Shown: piece by piece, positions 1 through 8,064 of the stretch | How positions within the stretch are numbered: position 1 is the first letter of the stretch | Layout: every line of letters starts with the position of its first letter | Assembly (NCBI GenBank): GCA_028821395.1 | Contig: JAPPGP010000083.1 | Span: 1 to 51,344, forward strand | Source of the DNA: Defluviicoccus sp. | Lineage (GTDB): Bacteria > Pseudomonadota > Alphaproteobacteria > MPNO01 | Length of the DNA stretch: 51,344 bases | Direction: 5' to 3' | Notes under the pieces: generated by a model | The model's input: the letters and a program-made list of their open reading frames with translations, nothing else | What the model was told of the DNA's origin: nothing | The model's database searches: none | Made by a program: the position numbers and the translations under genes

Positions 1-636
1 GTTGCCGACCTGCTCGCCGCCGCCGGGGTGCCGGGTCCGCGAGGCGGGCGCGCCGCGACCGCCGCCGAGGCCGCGTCGCTGGCGGACCAGATCGGCTATC
101 CGGTGGCCGTCAAGGTCGTCTCCCCGCAGGCGGTCCACAAGACGGAGATCGGCGGCGTGGCGCTCGGGCTCGGCGACGCGGATGCCGTCGCGCGCGCGGC
201 GGAGCGGATGGCCGCGCGGCTGGAGGACGCCCATCCGGGCGCGCGGCTCGACGGGTTCTTGGTGCAGGAGATGGTCGCCGGGCTCGAATTCTTTGTCGGT
301 CTCAGGGACGACCCGCAGTTCGGCCCGGTCATCGCAGCCGGGCTCGGCGGCATCCATGTGGAGGTGCTGCGCGACCTCGCCTTCCGCTTGCTGCCGATCG
401 ACGAGGCCGAGGCGCGCGAGATGCTGGGCTCGCTCCGCGCGCGCGCCCTGCTGGGCCGGTTCCGCGGGCAGGCGCCGCGCGATGTCGACGCGCTGGTCGA
501 CGCGATGCTGGCGGCCGCGGATGCGTTCCCCGGCGTGCGCCATCGCCTCGCCGATTTCGAGATCAACCCGCTGACGGTGCTCGCCGAGGGCGGTGGCGTG
601 CGGGCGGTCGATATCAGGGAGACCGCGCGGCGATGA
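1..636 (+). CDS. NDP-forming acyl-CoA ligase, C-terminal ATP-grasp part (5' truncated by window)
   Basis: The reading frame enters from before base 1, so only about 211 C-terminal residues are present. They form the ATP-grasp subdomain typical of ADP-forming acetate/acyl-CoA ligases: a VAVKVVSP strand, then HKTEIGGVALGL near codons 46-57, then a GLEFFVG...FGPVIAAGLGG segment and a C-terminal FEINPLTV motif. Family members activate a carboxylic acid to its CoA ester, releasing ADP and phosphate. The stop overlaps the ATG of the acyl-CoA dehydrogenase by 4 bp (633-636), so the two are translationally coupled and probably act on the same acid. The CoA-binding half that would help define the substrate lies outside the window. 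Confidence 0.88.
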   Translation, partial: VADLLAAAGVPGPRGGRAATAAEAASLADQIGYPVAVKVVSPQAVHKTEIGGVALGLGDADAVARAAERMAARLEDAHPGARLDGFLVQEMVAGLEFFVGLRDDPQFGPVIAAGLGGIHVEVLRDLAFRLLPIDEAEAREMLGSLRARALLGRFRGQAPRDVDALVDAMLAAADAFPGVRHRLADFEINPLTVLAEGGGVRAVDIRETARR

Positions 637-1790
637 ATTTCGACCTGCCGGAAGAGCTCGCGATGCTCAAGCAGACGGTGCGGCGCTTCGTCGACCGCGA
701 GCTGATCCCGATCGAGCGCGAGACCTGCGAGGGCGGCAAGCTCAAGCCGGACGTGCGCGCCGTGCTGGAGGGCAAGGCGAAGGCGCTCGGGCTCTGGCTC
801 TACGACGTGCCGGAGGAATATGGCGGGCTCGGGCTCGGGCTCTTGGCCCGCGCCGTGGTGTGGTCCGAGCTCGGCCGCACCATCGCGCTGCCCTCGCGCA
901 ACGCGAGCATCTTCGGACCGGCGGTGAGCCCGATCCTCTACTTCCTCGACGCGGCGCAGAAGGAACGCTATCTGCTGCCGGTCGTCGCCGGCGAGAAGAA
1001 GGCCTGCTTCGCCCAGACCGAGCCCGACGCGGGCGGCGATCCGGGCGCCATGCGCTCGACTGCGGTTCGGGATGGCGACCATTACGTGATCAACGGCACC
1101 AAGCGCTTCATCACCGGCGCCGACGAGGCCGATTTCGCCCAGGTGTTCGCCGCCACCGATCGCGCCAAAGGCTCGCGCGGCGGGATCTCGGCGTTCCTCG
1201 TCGACATGGACACGCCCGGAGTGACCCTGCTCCGGCCGCAGGAAACGATGATGGACGACCGGCCGTGGGAGATCGCCTTCGAGGACGTGCGGGTTCCCGT
1301 CGAGAACCGCATCGGCGAGGAGGGGGACGGCTTCAGGTTCGCGCAGAGCTGGATCAGCGCGGGACGGATCCGCCACGGCGCGCGCGGCATCGGGGTGATG
1401 GAGCGCTGCCTCGAGCTCGGCGCCTCCTACGCCAGGCAGCGCGTGACCTTTGGCCAGAAGCTCGCCGAGCGCCAGGCGGTGCAGTGGATGCTGGTCGACA
1501 TCTATGCCGAGCTGCACCGGCTGAGGCTCATGGTCCACCACGCCGCCTGGAAGGCCGACCGCGGCGAGGACGTCCGCTACGAGGCCTATATGTGCAAGTA
1601 TCTCGGCGACACCCAGTCCTTCGAGGCGGCGGATCGCTGCCTCCAGATCCACGGCGGCATCGGGCTCACCACCGATCTCCCCATCGAGCGCATGTGGCGC
1701 GACCAGCGGAGCTTCGTGATCACCGAGGGCCCGACCGAGATCCTCAAGATGGCGCTGGCGCGGCGCGTGTTGCGGGAATACGGCGGGTGA
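633..1790 (+). CDS. acyl-CoA dehydrogenase
   Basis: A 385-residue protein of normal length for the family. It shows AQTEPDAGGDPG at 127-138 (FAD/substrate contact region), INGTKRFITGA at 153-163, a DxxQSFEAADRCLQIHGGIG-type segment, and a C-terminal ITEGPTEI motif whose Glu365 sits where medium-chain acyl-CoA dehydrogenase has its catalytic base. It should introduce an alpha-beta double bond into an acyl-CoA and pass electrons to ETF. It overlaps the ligase upstream by 4 bp; an enoyl-CoA hydratase-type gene follows after 79 bp. The order ligase, dehydrogenase, hydratase describes activation, desaturation and hydration or cleavage of one compound. The substrate cannot be read from the sequence. 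Confidence 0.93.
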   Translation: MNFDLPEELAMLKQTVRRFVDRELIPIERETCEGGKLKPDVRAVLEGKAKALGLWLYDVPEEYGGLGLGLLARAVVWSELGRTIALPSRNASIFGPAVSPILYFLDAAQKERYLLPVVAGEKKACFAQTEPDAGGDPGAMRSTAVRDGDHYVINGTKRFITGADEADFAQVFAATDRAKGSRGGISAFLVDMDTPGVTLLRPQETMMDDRPWEIAFEDVRVPVENRIGEEGDGFRFAQSWISAGRIRHGARGIGVMERCLELGASYARQRVTFGQKLAERQAVQWMLVDIYAELHRLRLMVHHAAWKADRGEDVRYEAYMCKYLGDTQSFEAADRCLQIHGGIGLTTDLPIERMWRDQRSFVITEGPTEILKMALARRVLREYGG

Positions 1791-1869
1791 GGTCTACCCT
1801 GGTTTGCCTCCCCGCCGCGCTCCGATAAGCTTCCGCGGTCGCGACGACGGAACGCCCTGAGGAGAGGTC

Positions 1870-2718
1870 ATGGCCGACTACAACTACGAATGCGTCAAGG
1901 TCGAGCTGCGGGACGGCATCGCCTGGGCGATCATGAACCGCCCCGAGAAGCGCAACGCGATGAGCCCGCAGCTCCACTACGACATGGACGACGCGCTCGG
2001 CCGGCTGGAGACCGACCCCGACGCGCGGGTGATCGTGGTCACCGGCGCGGGCGGAAATTTCAGCGCCGGCCAGGACTTGAAGAAGTTCTTCCGCGAGCTG
2101 GAGAACGACCCCTTCGAACGCAAGAAGGCGCAGCGCCACGCCAATAGCTGGCGCTGGCAGCGGCTCTACAACTACGACAAGCCGACGATTGCGATGATCC
2201 ACGGCTATTGCGTGGGCGGCGCGTTCATGCAGCTGCTGGCGGCCGATTTCGCGATCGCCGCCAAGAGCGCGACGTTCTCGCTGTCCGAGGTCAATTGGGG
2301 CATCCTGCCGGGCGCGCTGGTCGCCAAGGCGATCTCCGATGCGGTGCTGCCCCGCCACGCGCTCTACTACGCCTGCCTCGGCGATCCGTTCGACGGCGAC
2401 GAGGCGGCGCGCATCGGCATGGTCAACTACGCCGTGCCGGAAGACGAGCTGGAGGCGGAGACCGTCAAGCTCGCCGAGAAGCTGATGAAGAAGAGCCCGG
2501 CGGTGCTGCGCGCGACCAAGCAGGCGGTGCGCCAGGTGCGCACGATGGATTTCGACCAAGCCTACGACTACCTCGCCGCCAAGGGCCAGTCGATCAAGGT
2601 CGGCGACGCCGAAGACTCCTACAACACCGGGCTGCGCCAGTTCCTCGACGAGAAGAGCTACAAGCCGACCTTCGAGCCGTTCAAGCTGGGGACCATGCTG
2701 TCCGATCAGCGGGACTGA
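1870..2718 (+). CDS. enoyl-CoA hydratase family protein, hydroxycinnamoyl-CoA hydratase-lyase-like
   Basis: A 282-residue crotonase-fold protein. It resembles Pseudomonas hydroxycinnamoyl-CoA hydratase-lyase (feruloyl-CoA to vanillin plus acetyl-CoA) along its whole length: NRPEKRNAMSP at 23-33, GAGGNFSAGQDLK at 59-71, CVGGAF at 114-119, SEVNWGI at 139-145 and QFLDEKSYKP near the end. By alignment from memory, catalytic Glu143 is kept as Glu140. The two tyrosines that hold the 4-hydroxyl (Tyr75, Tyr239) are Phe73 and Ala236, and Ser123 is Met120. A plain phenolic substrate is therefore doubtful; a related hydratase or hydratase-lyase reaction on another acyl-CoA is more likely. A clear GGAG ribosome binding site precedes the ATG. 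Confidence 0.85.
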   Translation: MADYNYECVKVELRDGIAWAIMNRPEKRNAMSPQLHYDMDDALGRLETDPDARVIVVTGAGGNFSAGQDLKKFFRELENDPFERKKAQRHANSWRWQRLYNYDKPTIAMIHGYCVGGAFMQLLAADFAIAAKSATFSLSEVNWGILPGALVAKAISDAVLPRHALYYACLGDPFDGDEAARIGMVNYAVPEDELEAETVKLAEKLMKKSPAVLRATKQAVRQVRTMDFDQAYDYLAAKGQSIKVGDAEDSYNTGLRQFLDEKSYKPTFEPFKLGTMLSDQRD

Positions 2719-2740
2719 CACATCAAGGGGAGAGACGACG

Positions 2741-3805
2741 ATGAAACGACTGCTGAGCGTAACCCTGGCGGGCGCGGTCGCCGCCCTTGTCGGCCTTGCC
2801 GGCGCGGCGGAGGCGCAGTTCTACAAGGGCAAGCGCATCACCATCCTGATCAACTACTCGGCCGGCGGGCCGACCGACATCGAAGGCCGGCTGGTCGCCA
2901 AGCATCTGAGCAAGCACATCCCGGGCAACCCCGGCATCATCGTGAAGAACGTCCCCGGCGCGGGCGGCATCACCGGCTCCAACTACATGGGCCAGGTCGC
3001 CAAGCCGGACGGGCTGTCGCTTGCGATCTTCACCCCGCCGCTGATCTCGCAAGTGCTCCAGGATCCCGGTCTGCGCGTCGACTTCTCCAAGTTCGTCTGG
3101 CTCGCCGGCATCGGCCACCCGCAGGTGTGCTACATCCGCAAGGACGCGGGCGTAAGCAAGGTCGACGACATCCTGAAGATCAAGGGGTTCAAGGCCGCCG
3201 GCATGCGGGTCACGTCGTCGCACGATCTCCGCTTCCGCATGGCGCTCGACCTGCTGGGCGCGGATTACAAATACGTCACCGGCTACAAGGGTCTCGCCAA
3301 GGTGGTCGCGGGCGTGATGCAGAACGAGACCCAGTTCTCCTGCGGCTCGGTGCCGGGCTTCCGCAAGAACGTCGAGCCCAACCTGATCCAGCCCGGCCAC
3401 GCCATCGCGCTCTGGTACTACTCGGCGGTCGGCCCCGACGGCAAGGAGGTGCGCAACCCGCATCTCAAGGGCATCCCGACCTATCTCGACGTCTATCAAG
3501 AGCTCAAGGGCAAGAAGCCCTCGGGCGTGCAATACGATGCCTTCCAGCTCATCAACAACCTGTCGGTCAGCATGCTGCGCGGCTCCTTCGTCCCGGCGGG
3601 CACGCCCGACGAGGCGGTCAAGGCGCTGCGCGCGGCCTGGGCGGCCGTCGCCAGGGACAAGGACTTCGCCGCCGACTACACGAAGGTGATCAAGGCGCCG
3701 CCGAACATCATCCTCGCGGAAGCGGCACAGGCGCATGTGGACGCGGCGGGCAAGGTCTCGCCCGAGATCGTCGCCTTCTTCAAGGACCTCATCGGCCGGA
3801 AATAG
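2741..3805 (+). CDS. tripartite tricarboxylate transporter (TctC/Bug-type) periplasmic binding protein
   Basis: A 354-residue protein with a signal peptide (MKRLL start, hydrophobic stretch to about residue 25, cleavage near AEAQ). The mature part begins with the Bug-family ITILINYSAGGPTD strand and loop, then VKNVPGAGGITGSNYMG, the usual ligand-enclosing elements. It should capture a carboxylated solute in the periplasm and deliver it to the TctA-type permease encoded 72 bp downstream. It is slightly longer than most Bug proteins and diverges after residue 90, so specificity is unknown. The position right after the ligase-dehydrogenase-hydratase genes suggests it imports their substrate. Confidence 0.9.
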   Translation: MKRLLSVTLAGAVAALVGLAGAAEAQFYKGKRITILINYSAGGPTDIEGRLVAKHLSKHIPGNPGIIVKNVPGAGGITGSNYMGQVAKPDGLSLAIFTPPLISQVLQDPGLRVDFSKFVWLAGIGHPQVCYIRKDAGVSKVDDILKIKGFKAAGMRVTSSHDLRFRMALDLLGADYKYVTGYKGLAKVVAGVMQNETQFSCGSVPGFRKNVEPNLIQPGHAIALWYYSAVGPDGKEVRNPHLKGIPTYLDVYQELKGKKPSGVQYDAFQLINNLSVSMLRGSFVPAGTPDEAVKALRAAWAAVARDKDFAADYTKVIKAPPNIILAEAAQAHVDAAGKVSPEIVAFFKDLIGRK

Positions 3806-3830
3806 CCGAGACATTCCCGAGGCACTGACG

Positions 3831-3859
3831 CACCCGAGCGGCGCCATGCCGCCCGGGTG
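3831..3859 (+). promoter_or_regulatory. intergenic hairpin between binding-protein and permease genes
   Basis: Perfect outer arms CACCCG (3831-3836) and CGGGTG (3854-3859) enclose GCGGC/GCCGC (3838-3842 and 3848-3852), with one mismatch and a 5-nt loop. There is no T-run, so it is unlikely to be a simple intrinsic terminator. Hairpins here in binding-protein operons often protect the upstream mRNA 3' end and lower permease expression; that role is inferred. Confidence 0.5.
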
Positions 3860-3877
3860 TCCTGACCGGACATCCCG

Positions 3878-5833
3878 ATGTTCGATGCGGCGCTGAGCGG
3901 GCTGGTATCGGTGGTCGCCTGGCCGGCCATCGGGTACCTCTTCCTCGGCGTCTTCATCGGGCTCTATTTCGGCGCGGTCCCCGGCCTGTCGGGGCTGGTG
4001 GGGATGGCGATCCTGCTGCCGTTCACCTTCTCGATGGAGCCGGTGCCGGCGCTTGCCTTCCTGCTCGGCATGTTCGCGGTCACCACCACCAGCGACACCA
4101 TCGCCTCGGTGCTGCTGGGCATTCCCGGGACCGCCGCCTCGCAGGCGACCATCCTCGACGGCTACCCGATGGCGATGAAGGGCGAGGCCTCGCGCGCCTT
4201 CGGCGCGGCGTTCACCGTGTCCGCCGTCGGCGGGCTGCTGGGCGCGGTGGTGCTGGGCCTGTCGATCCCCATCGTCAAGCCGCTGATCCTCTCCTTTACC
4301 CAGGCCGAGTTCTTCATGCTGGGACTGCTCGGGCTCGCCATGGTGGGCTCGCTGTCGGGGGATTCGATCCTGCGCGGCCTGCTCGCCGCCCTGTGCGGGC
4401 TGGGCCTTTCCTATGTCGGCTATGCGGAGAACGGGGCGGTGCCGCGCTACTGGCTGGGCACGACCTATCTGCTGGAGGGGCTGCCGCTGATCCCGGTCGT
4501 GCTCGGGCTGTTCGCCCTGCCCGAGGTGATCGACCTCGCGATCCGCAACAGCGCGATCTCGCGCGTGCCGGAGGACCGGATCGCCGGCGGGATGCTGACC
4601 GGCATCCGCGATGCCTGGCGCAACCGGTGGCTGGTGCTGCGCTCGACGGCGATCGGCGCCTATGTCGGGATGCTGCCCGGGCTCGGCGGCTCCATCGTCG
4701 ACTGGGTGGCCTACGGCCACGTGGTGCAGAGCTCGAAGGACAAGGAAGGGTTCGGCAAGGGCGACGTGCGCGGCGTGATCGCGCCCGAGACCGCCAACAA
4801 CGCGATGAAGGGGGGCGCGCTGATCCCGACCGTCGCCTTCGGCATCCCGGGCAGCGCCTCGATGGCGATCCTCTTGGGCGCGCTGATGATCCAGGACATG
4901 ACGCCCGGGCCGGAGATGCTGACCACCAAGCTCGACATCACCTTCTCGCTGATGTGGACGCTGGTGATCGCCAATGTCGCGGGTGCGCTGCTGCTGATGC
5001 TGCTCGCCCGGCAGGTGGCGCGGGTGACCTTCCTGCCGGGACATCTGGTGGTGCCTGCGATCGTGCTCTTCGTGTTCATGGGCGCGTGGCTCGCCAACTC
5101 CAATATCGGCGACTGGATCGCGCTGCTGGTCTTCGGCCTGGTCGGCTATGCGATGAAGCATGGCGGGGTGCCGCGCCCGCCGATGGTGCTGGGCTTCGTG
5201 ATCGGCCCGATCATGGAGAACGCGCTGTTCATCACCAGCTCGGCGCATGACGGCCTGTCCTGGCTCGGACGGCCGATCTGCCTGGTCATCGGCGTGCTGA
5301 TCGTGCTCTCGATCGTCTTCGCGGTCCGGCGCCGCCGGACGCGGCGGGAGAGCGGGACCAGCATCGTCGCCGATCTCGGGCGCACCGACCCGACGGTGTC
5401 CATGGTCGCGGTCGGCATACTGCTGGCGGCCTGCGTCTACGGGCTGGTGCCGACCTTCGCCTGGCCGGCCGACGTCGGCGGGACGCCGATGATCACCATG
5501 ATCCCGGCGATCTGCCTCGCCGCGGTCGCCCTCTGGCAGGGCGCGCGGGAGATCCGCCGCCTCCGCGCCGAAGGCGGCGAGGTCTTTCCGGTGCGCGGCG
5601 AGCTTTTCCGCGTGGGCCAGCTCTATCTCTGGTGGATCGGCCTCTTCGCGCTCACCGTCGTTTCCGGCCAGCTCGTCGCCCTTCCCGCCTTTGTCGCCCT
5701 CTACCTGCTGGTCTGGGGCCGCTACGCTTGGTGGGTCGCGCTGATCTACGCGGCGGCGGGGTGGGTCTTCCTCTACGTCATGTTCGACCGCATCGTCGCG
5801 GTTCTCTGGTACCCGTCGCTGCTGTTCCATTGA
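3878..5833 (+). CDS. tripartite tricarboxylate transporter permease, TctA fused to a TctB-like C-terminal domain
   Basis: A 651-residue polytopic membrane protein. Residues about 1-500 are TctA: FGAVPGLSGLVGMAILLPF near 30-48, GIPGTAASQATILDG, and in the second repeat MLPGLGGSIVDW and FGIPGSASMAILLGALM. After a basic loop (RRRRTRRES), residues about 505-651 add further membrane segments with a VGGTPMITMIPAI element that resembles the small TctB subunit (DUF1468). No separate tctB lies nearby. TctA alone is usually about 500 residues. With the preceding binding protein this would form a complete cation-coupled TTT importer in two polypeptides instead of three. Confidence 0.88.
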   Translation: MFDAALSGLVSVVAWPAIGYLFLGVFIGLYFGAVPGLSGLVGMAILLPFTFSMEPVPALAFLLGMFAVTTTSDTIASVLLGIPGTAASQATILDGYPMAMKGEASRAFGAAFTVSAVGGLLGAVVLGLSIPIVKPLILSFTQAEFFMLGLLGLAMVGSLSGDSILRGLLAALCGLGLSYVGYAENGAVPRYWLGTTYLLEGLPLIPVVLGLFALPEVIDLAIRNSAISRVPEDRIAGGMLTGIRDAWRNRWLVLRSTAIGAYVGMLPGLGGSIVDWVAYGHVVQSSKDKEGFGKGDVRGVIAPETANNAMKGGALIPTVAFGIPGSASMAILLGALMIQDMTPGPEMLTTKLDITFSLMWTLVIANVAGALLLMLLARQVARVTFLPGHLVVPAIVLFVFMGAWLANSNIGDWIALLVFGLVGYAMKHGGVPRPPMVLGFVIGPIMENALFITSSAHDGLSWLGRPICLVIGVLIVLSIVFAVRRRRTRRESGTSIVADLGRTDPTVSMVAVGILLAACVYGLVPTFAWPADVGGTPMITMIPAICLAAVALWQGAREIRRLRAEGGEVFPVRGELFRVGQLYLWWIGLFALTVVSGQLVALPAFVALYLLVWGRYAWWVALIYAAAGWVFLYVMFDRIVAVLWYPSLLFH

Positions 5834-5964
5834 TCCCGCCCGGCGCGTCGGTCCGAGACGCAGGCCCCCTTCTGCTGCCGGCGAGGCGCGGCGAAACGCC
5901 GCATGGACAGCCCGCGCGCCATGGCGCATCCGGGACGCACCACAGACGGAAGAGGCGGAGCGAC

Positions 5965-7020
5965 ATGCATGGCGCGACCCAACCGGTCCCGGTCCGGTTT
6001 ACCGGCGACGCCCGGGAGTATTTCGGCATCTGGATCGTCAACGTCCTGCTGTCGATCGCCACACTCGGCATCTACTCGGCCTGGGCGAAGGTCAGGAACA
6101 AGCAGTATTTCCTGGGCAACACCAGCATCGGCGGCCGGCCCTTCGGCTATCATGCCACGGGCCGGCAGATCCTCGTCGGCCGCGCCATCGCGGGCGCCGG
6201 GTTCGCCGTGATGTCGATCATGCCGTCCATCGATCCGGCTTTCGCCGGCGGGTCGGCAGGGGTGGCGCTGGTCTGCATACCCGCACTGATCTGTCAGGCG
6301 CTGGTGTTCAACGCGTCGGTAACGAGCTGGTCCAACATCCGCTTCCGCTTCGAGGGAAGCATGTGGCGGGCTGTCCGTGTTTTCGGTATCTACCCGTTCC
6401 TCGCGGCCTTCACCCTCTTCCTGGCGTTCCCGTTCGTCGCCCGGGCGACCAAGCGCTACATCATCGGCGGGCACTCCCTCGGCCGGCATCGCCTTTCCTT
6501 CGACGGCGGGATCGGGCCGTTCTATGGCGCCCTCCTCCTGTCGGCGGCGTGGGCGGCTGCGGTGCTGGCGATCAGTTTCTCGCTATATCTGGCCGCCTGG
6601 TATGCGTTCGGCCTGGCGCGCGTAGATCGTATCGAGAGCGCCGCGCAGGACGTCGGTGCCGTCATATTCGGGGGTGTCATCCTGATCGCCGTGCTCCCGC
6701 TGAAGACCATCTACGGCGCGTTCGTGCGCAATGCCGTCTATGCCGGAACCACGCTCGAAGGCGGGCACCGGTTCGCATCGACGATCTCGGCAACGCGGCT
6801 GGTCTGGATGGCGATCGGCAACGCGGTCGCCATCGTCGTGTCCTGCGGGATGCTACTGCCCTGGGCGCGCATCCGGGTGGCGCGGTATCTGTGCGCCAAC
6901 ACATGGGTCCGGCCGGCAGGCTCGCTCGACCAATTCGTCGGCGCGGCGGAGAGCCGGCGCTCGGCCCTCGGCGATGCCTACGCGGATATCGGCGGCGCGG
7001 ATGTCGGGGCGGCCGCCTGA
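5965..7020 (+). CDS. YjgN/DUF898 family integral membrane protein
   Basis: A 351-residue protein. The N-terminus has the hallmark of DUF898: PVRFTGDAREYFGIW, then LSIATLGIYSAWAKVRNKQYF, and a repeat of similar pattern (SLGRHRLSFDGGIGPFYG) further on. Several hydrophobic segments follow, with a final AARLVW/AMGNA-type region and PWARIRVARYL. The ATG at 5965 was chosen because a GGAG site lies 4 nt upstream and the family motif starts within the first ten residues; the frame is open further upstream but without family similarity. The function of the family is unknown. It overlaps the M48 peptidase gene by 20 bp, a pairing that suggests a joint envelope role. Confidence 0.88.
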   Translation: MHGATQPVPVRFTGDAREYFGIWIVNVLLSIATLGIYSAWAKVRNKQYFLGNTSIGGRPFGYHATGRQILVGRAIAGAGFAVMSIMPSIDPAFAGGSAGVALVCIPALICQALVFNASVTSWSNIRFRFEGSMWRAVRVFGIYPFLAAFTLFLAFPFVARATKRYIIGGHSLGRHRLSFDGGIGPFYGALLLSAAWAAAVLAISFSLYLAAWYAFGLARVDRIESAAQDVGAVIFGGVILIAVLPLKTIYGAFVRNAVYAGTTLEGGHRFASTISATRLVWMAIGNAVAIVVSCGMLLPWARIRVARYLCANTWVRPAGSLDQFVGAAESRRSALGDAYADIGGADVGAAA

Positions 7021-8059
7021 GGCGCCCGCGGGCGAGGCCTATGCCGCCGGATCGTCCCGGCGCATTGCTTCCCACCTGCGCGCCGCGGCCGATGGCGGCG
7101 CCGTCGAGCTGGTCGACCGCGACGGCGGCACGGTGCTGACGAGCGCGCCGGCGGCGGCGATCCACCGCGAGCGCCGGCTGGGCAGCCTGCCCTCGACAGC
7201 ACTCTTCCCGGCGGGTTGGCGCTTTCACAGCCACGATCACGAGGCGATGGACGGCCTCCTCGGAACCGGGGGGTCCGACCGCCTGCATCGCTGGGAGGCC
7301 TGGCGCCCGCGGCTGGTCCTGGTGGCGGCGCTCGCCTTGGTGGCGGGCTTCGCGGTCTGGCGCTGGGGGCTCGGCGCGCTGGTCGCGGTCGCGGTGGCGT
7401 TTACCCCCAATGCGCTCACCCGCGCCGTCGACGACGGCCATCTCGCCTTCGCCGACCGGATGCTGGCGGAGCCGTCGGGCCTGGACGAGGAACAACGGAA
7501 CCGGACGCGCGGGGTGTTCGCGCGACTGGGGGCGGCGGCGCCCGCGCCCCGCTTCGGCGACTACAAGCTGGTCTTCCGCAGCATGCCCAAGGTGGGCCCG
7601 AACGCCTTCGCCCTGCCCGGCGGCACCATCGTCGTCACCGACGAGCTGGTCCGGGCCTTCCCCGAAGCCGACGTGATCGCCGGCGTGCTGGGCCACGAGA
7701 TCGCCCATGTCGCCGAGGCGCACGGTCTTCGCCGCGTCTATCGCAGCCTCGGCACCTATCTTCTGGTCGCGGCGATCGTCGGCGACGTGGGCCCGGTTCT
7801 GGACGACATGCTGCTGGAAGGCGGGTTGCTGCTCACCCTTTCCCATTCGCGCGAGCACGAACGCGACGCGGACCGGATCGGCGTGGGAATCGCTGCCCGG
7901 GCGGGCTACGACCCGGCGGCGCTGGTGCGGTTCTTCGAGCGGTTCGCCGACGACGATGCGGATGGCGGACCGTCATGGCTGTCGACCCATCCCTCTACCG
8001 GCGAACGCGTCCTCCGAATCAGGCGCCTCGCGGAAGAGATGGAGCGTTCGGGCGGGTAG
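7001..8059 (+). CDS. M48 family membrane-associated zinc metalloprotease
   Basis: A 352-residue protein with a cytoplasmic N-terminal region (about 100 residues, including a HSHDH cluster near 76-80). A membrane segment at about 104-135 follows, then the peptidase domain. The zinc motif is HEIAH at 232-236 inside VLGHEIAHVAEAHG; the third ligand is probably Glu287 in SREHERDAD. The C-terminus WLSTHPSTGERV is the usual M48 end. The start at 7001 lies inside the YjgN gene and gives a reasonable N-terminus; a longer frame exists but overlaps YjgN heavily. It probably cleaves or surveys membrane or periplasmic proteins. It ends 5 bp from the convergent FAH-family gene. Confidence 0.9.
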   Translation: MSGRPPEAPAGEAYAAGSSRRIASHLRAAADGGAVELVDRDGGTVLTSAPAAAIHRERRLGSLPSTALFPAGWRFHSHDHEAMDGLLGTGGSDRLHRWEAWRPRLVLVAALALVAGFAVWRWGLGALVAVAVAFTPNALTRAVDDGHLAFADRMLAEPSGLDEEQRNRTRGVFARLGAAAPAPRFGDYKLVFRSMPKVGPNAFALPGGTIVVTDELVRAFPEADVIAGVLGHEIAHVAEAHGLRRVYRSLGTYLLVAAIVGDVGPVLDDMLLEGGLLLTLSHSREHERDADRIGVGIAARAGYDPAALVRFFERFADDDADGGPSWLSTHPSTGERVLRIRRLAEEMERSGG

Positions 8060-8064
8060 CGCCG

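Noticed and set aside
2723..5929. Very long minus-strand open frame (over 1000 codons) opposite the transporter genes
   Set aside because: Low-complexity Arg/His/Asp-rich translation typical of antisense frames in GC-rich DNA; the plus strand encodes clear TctC and TctA proteins.
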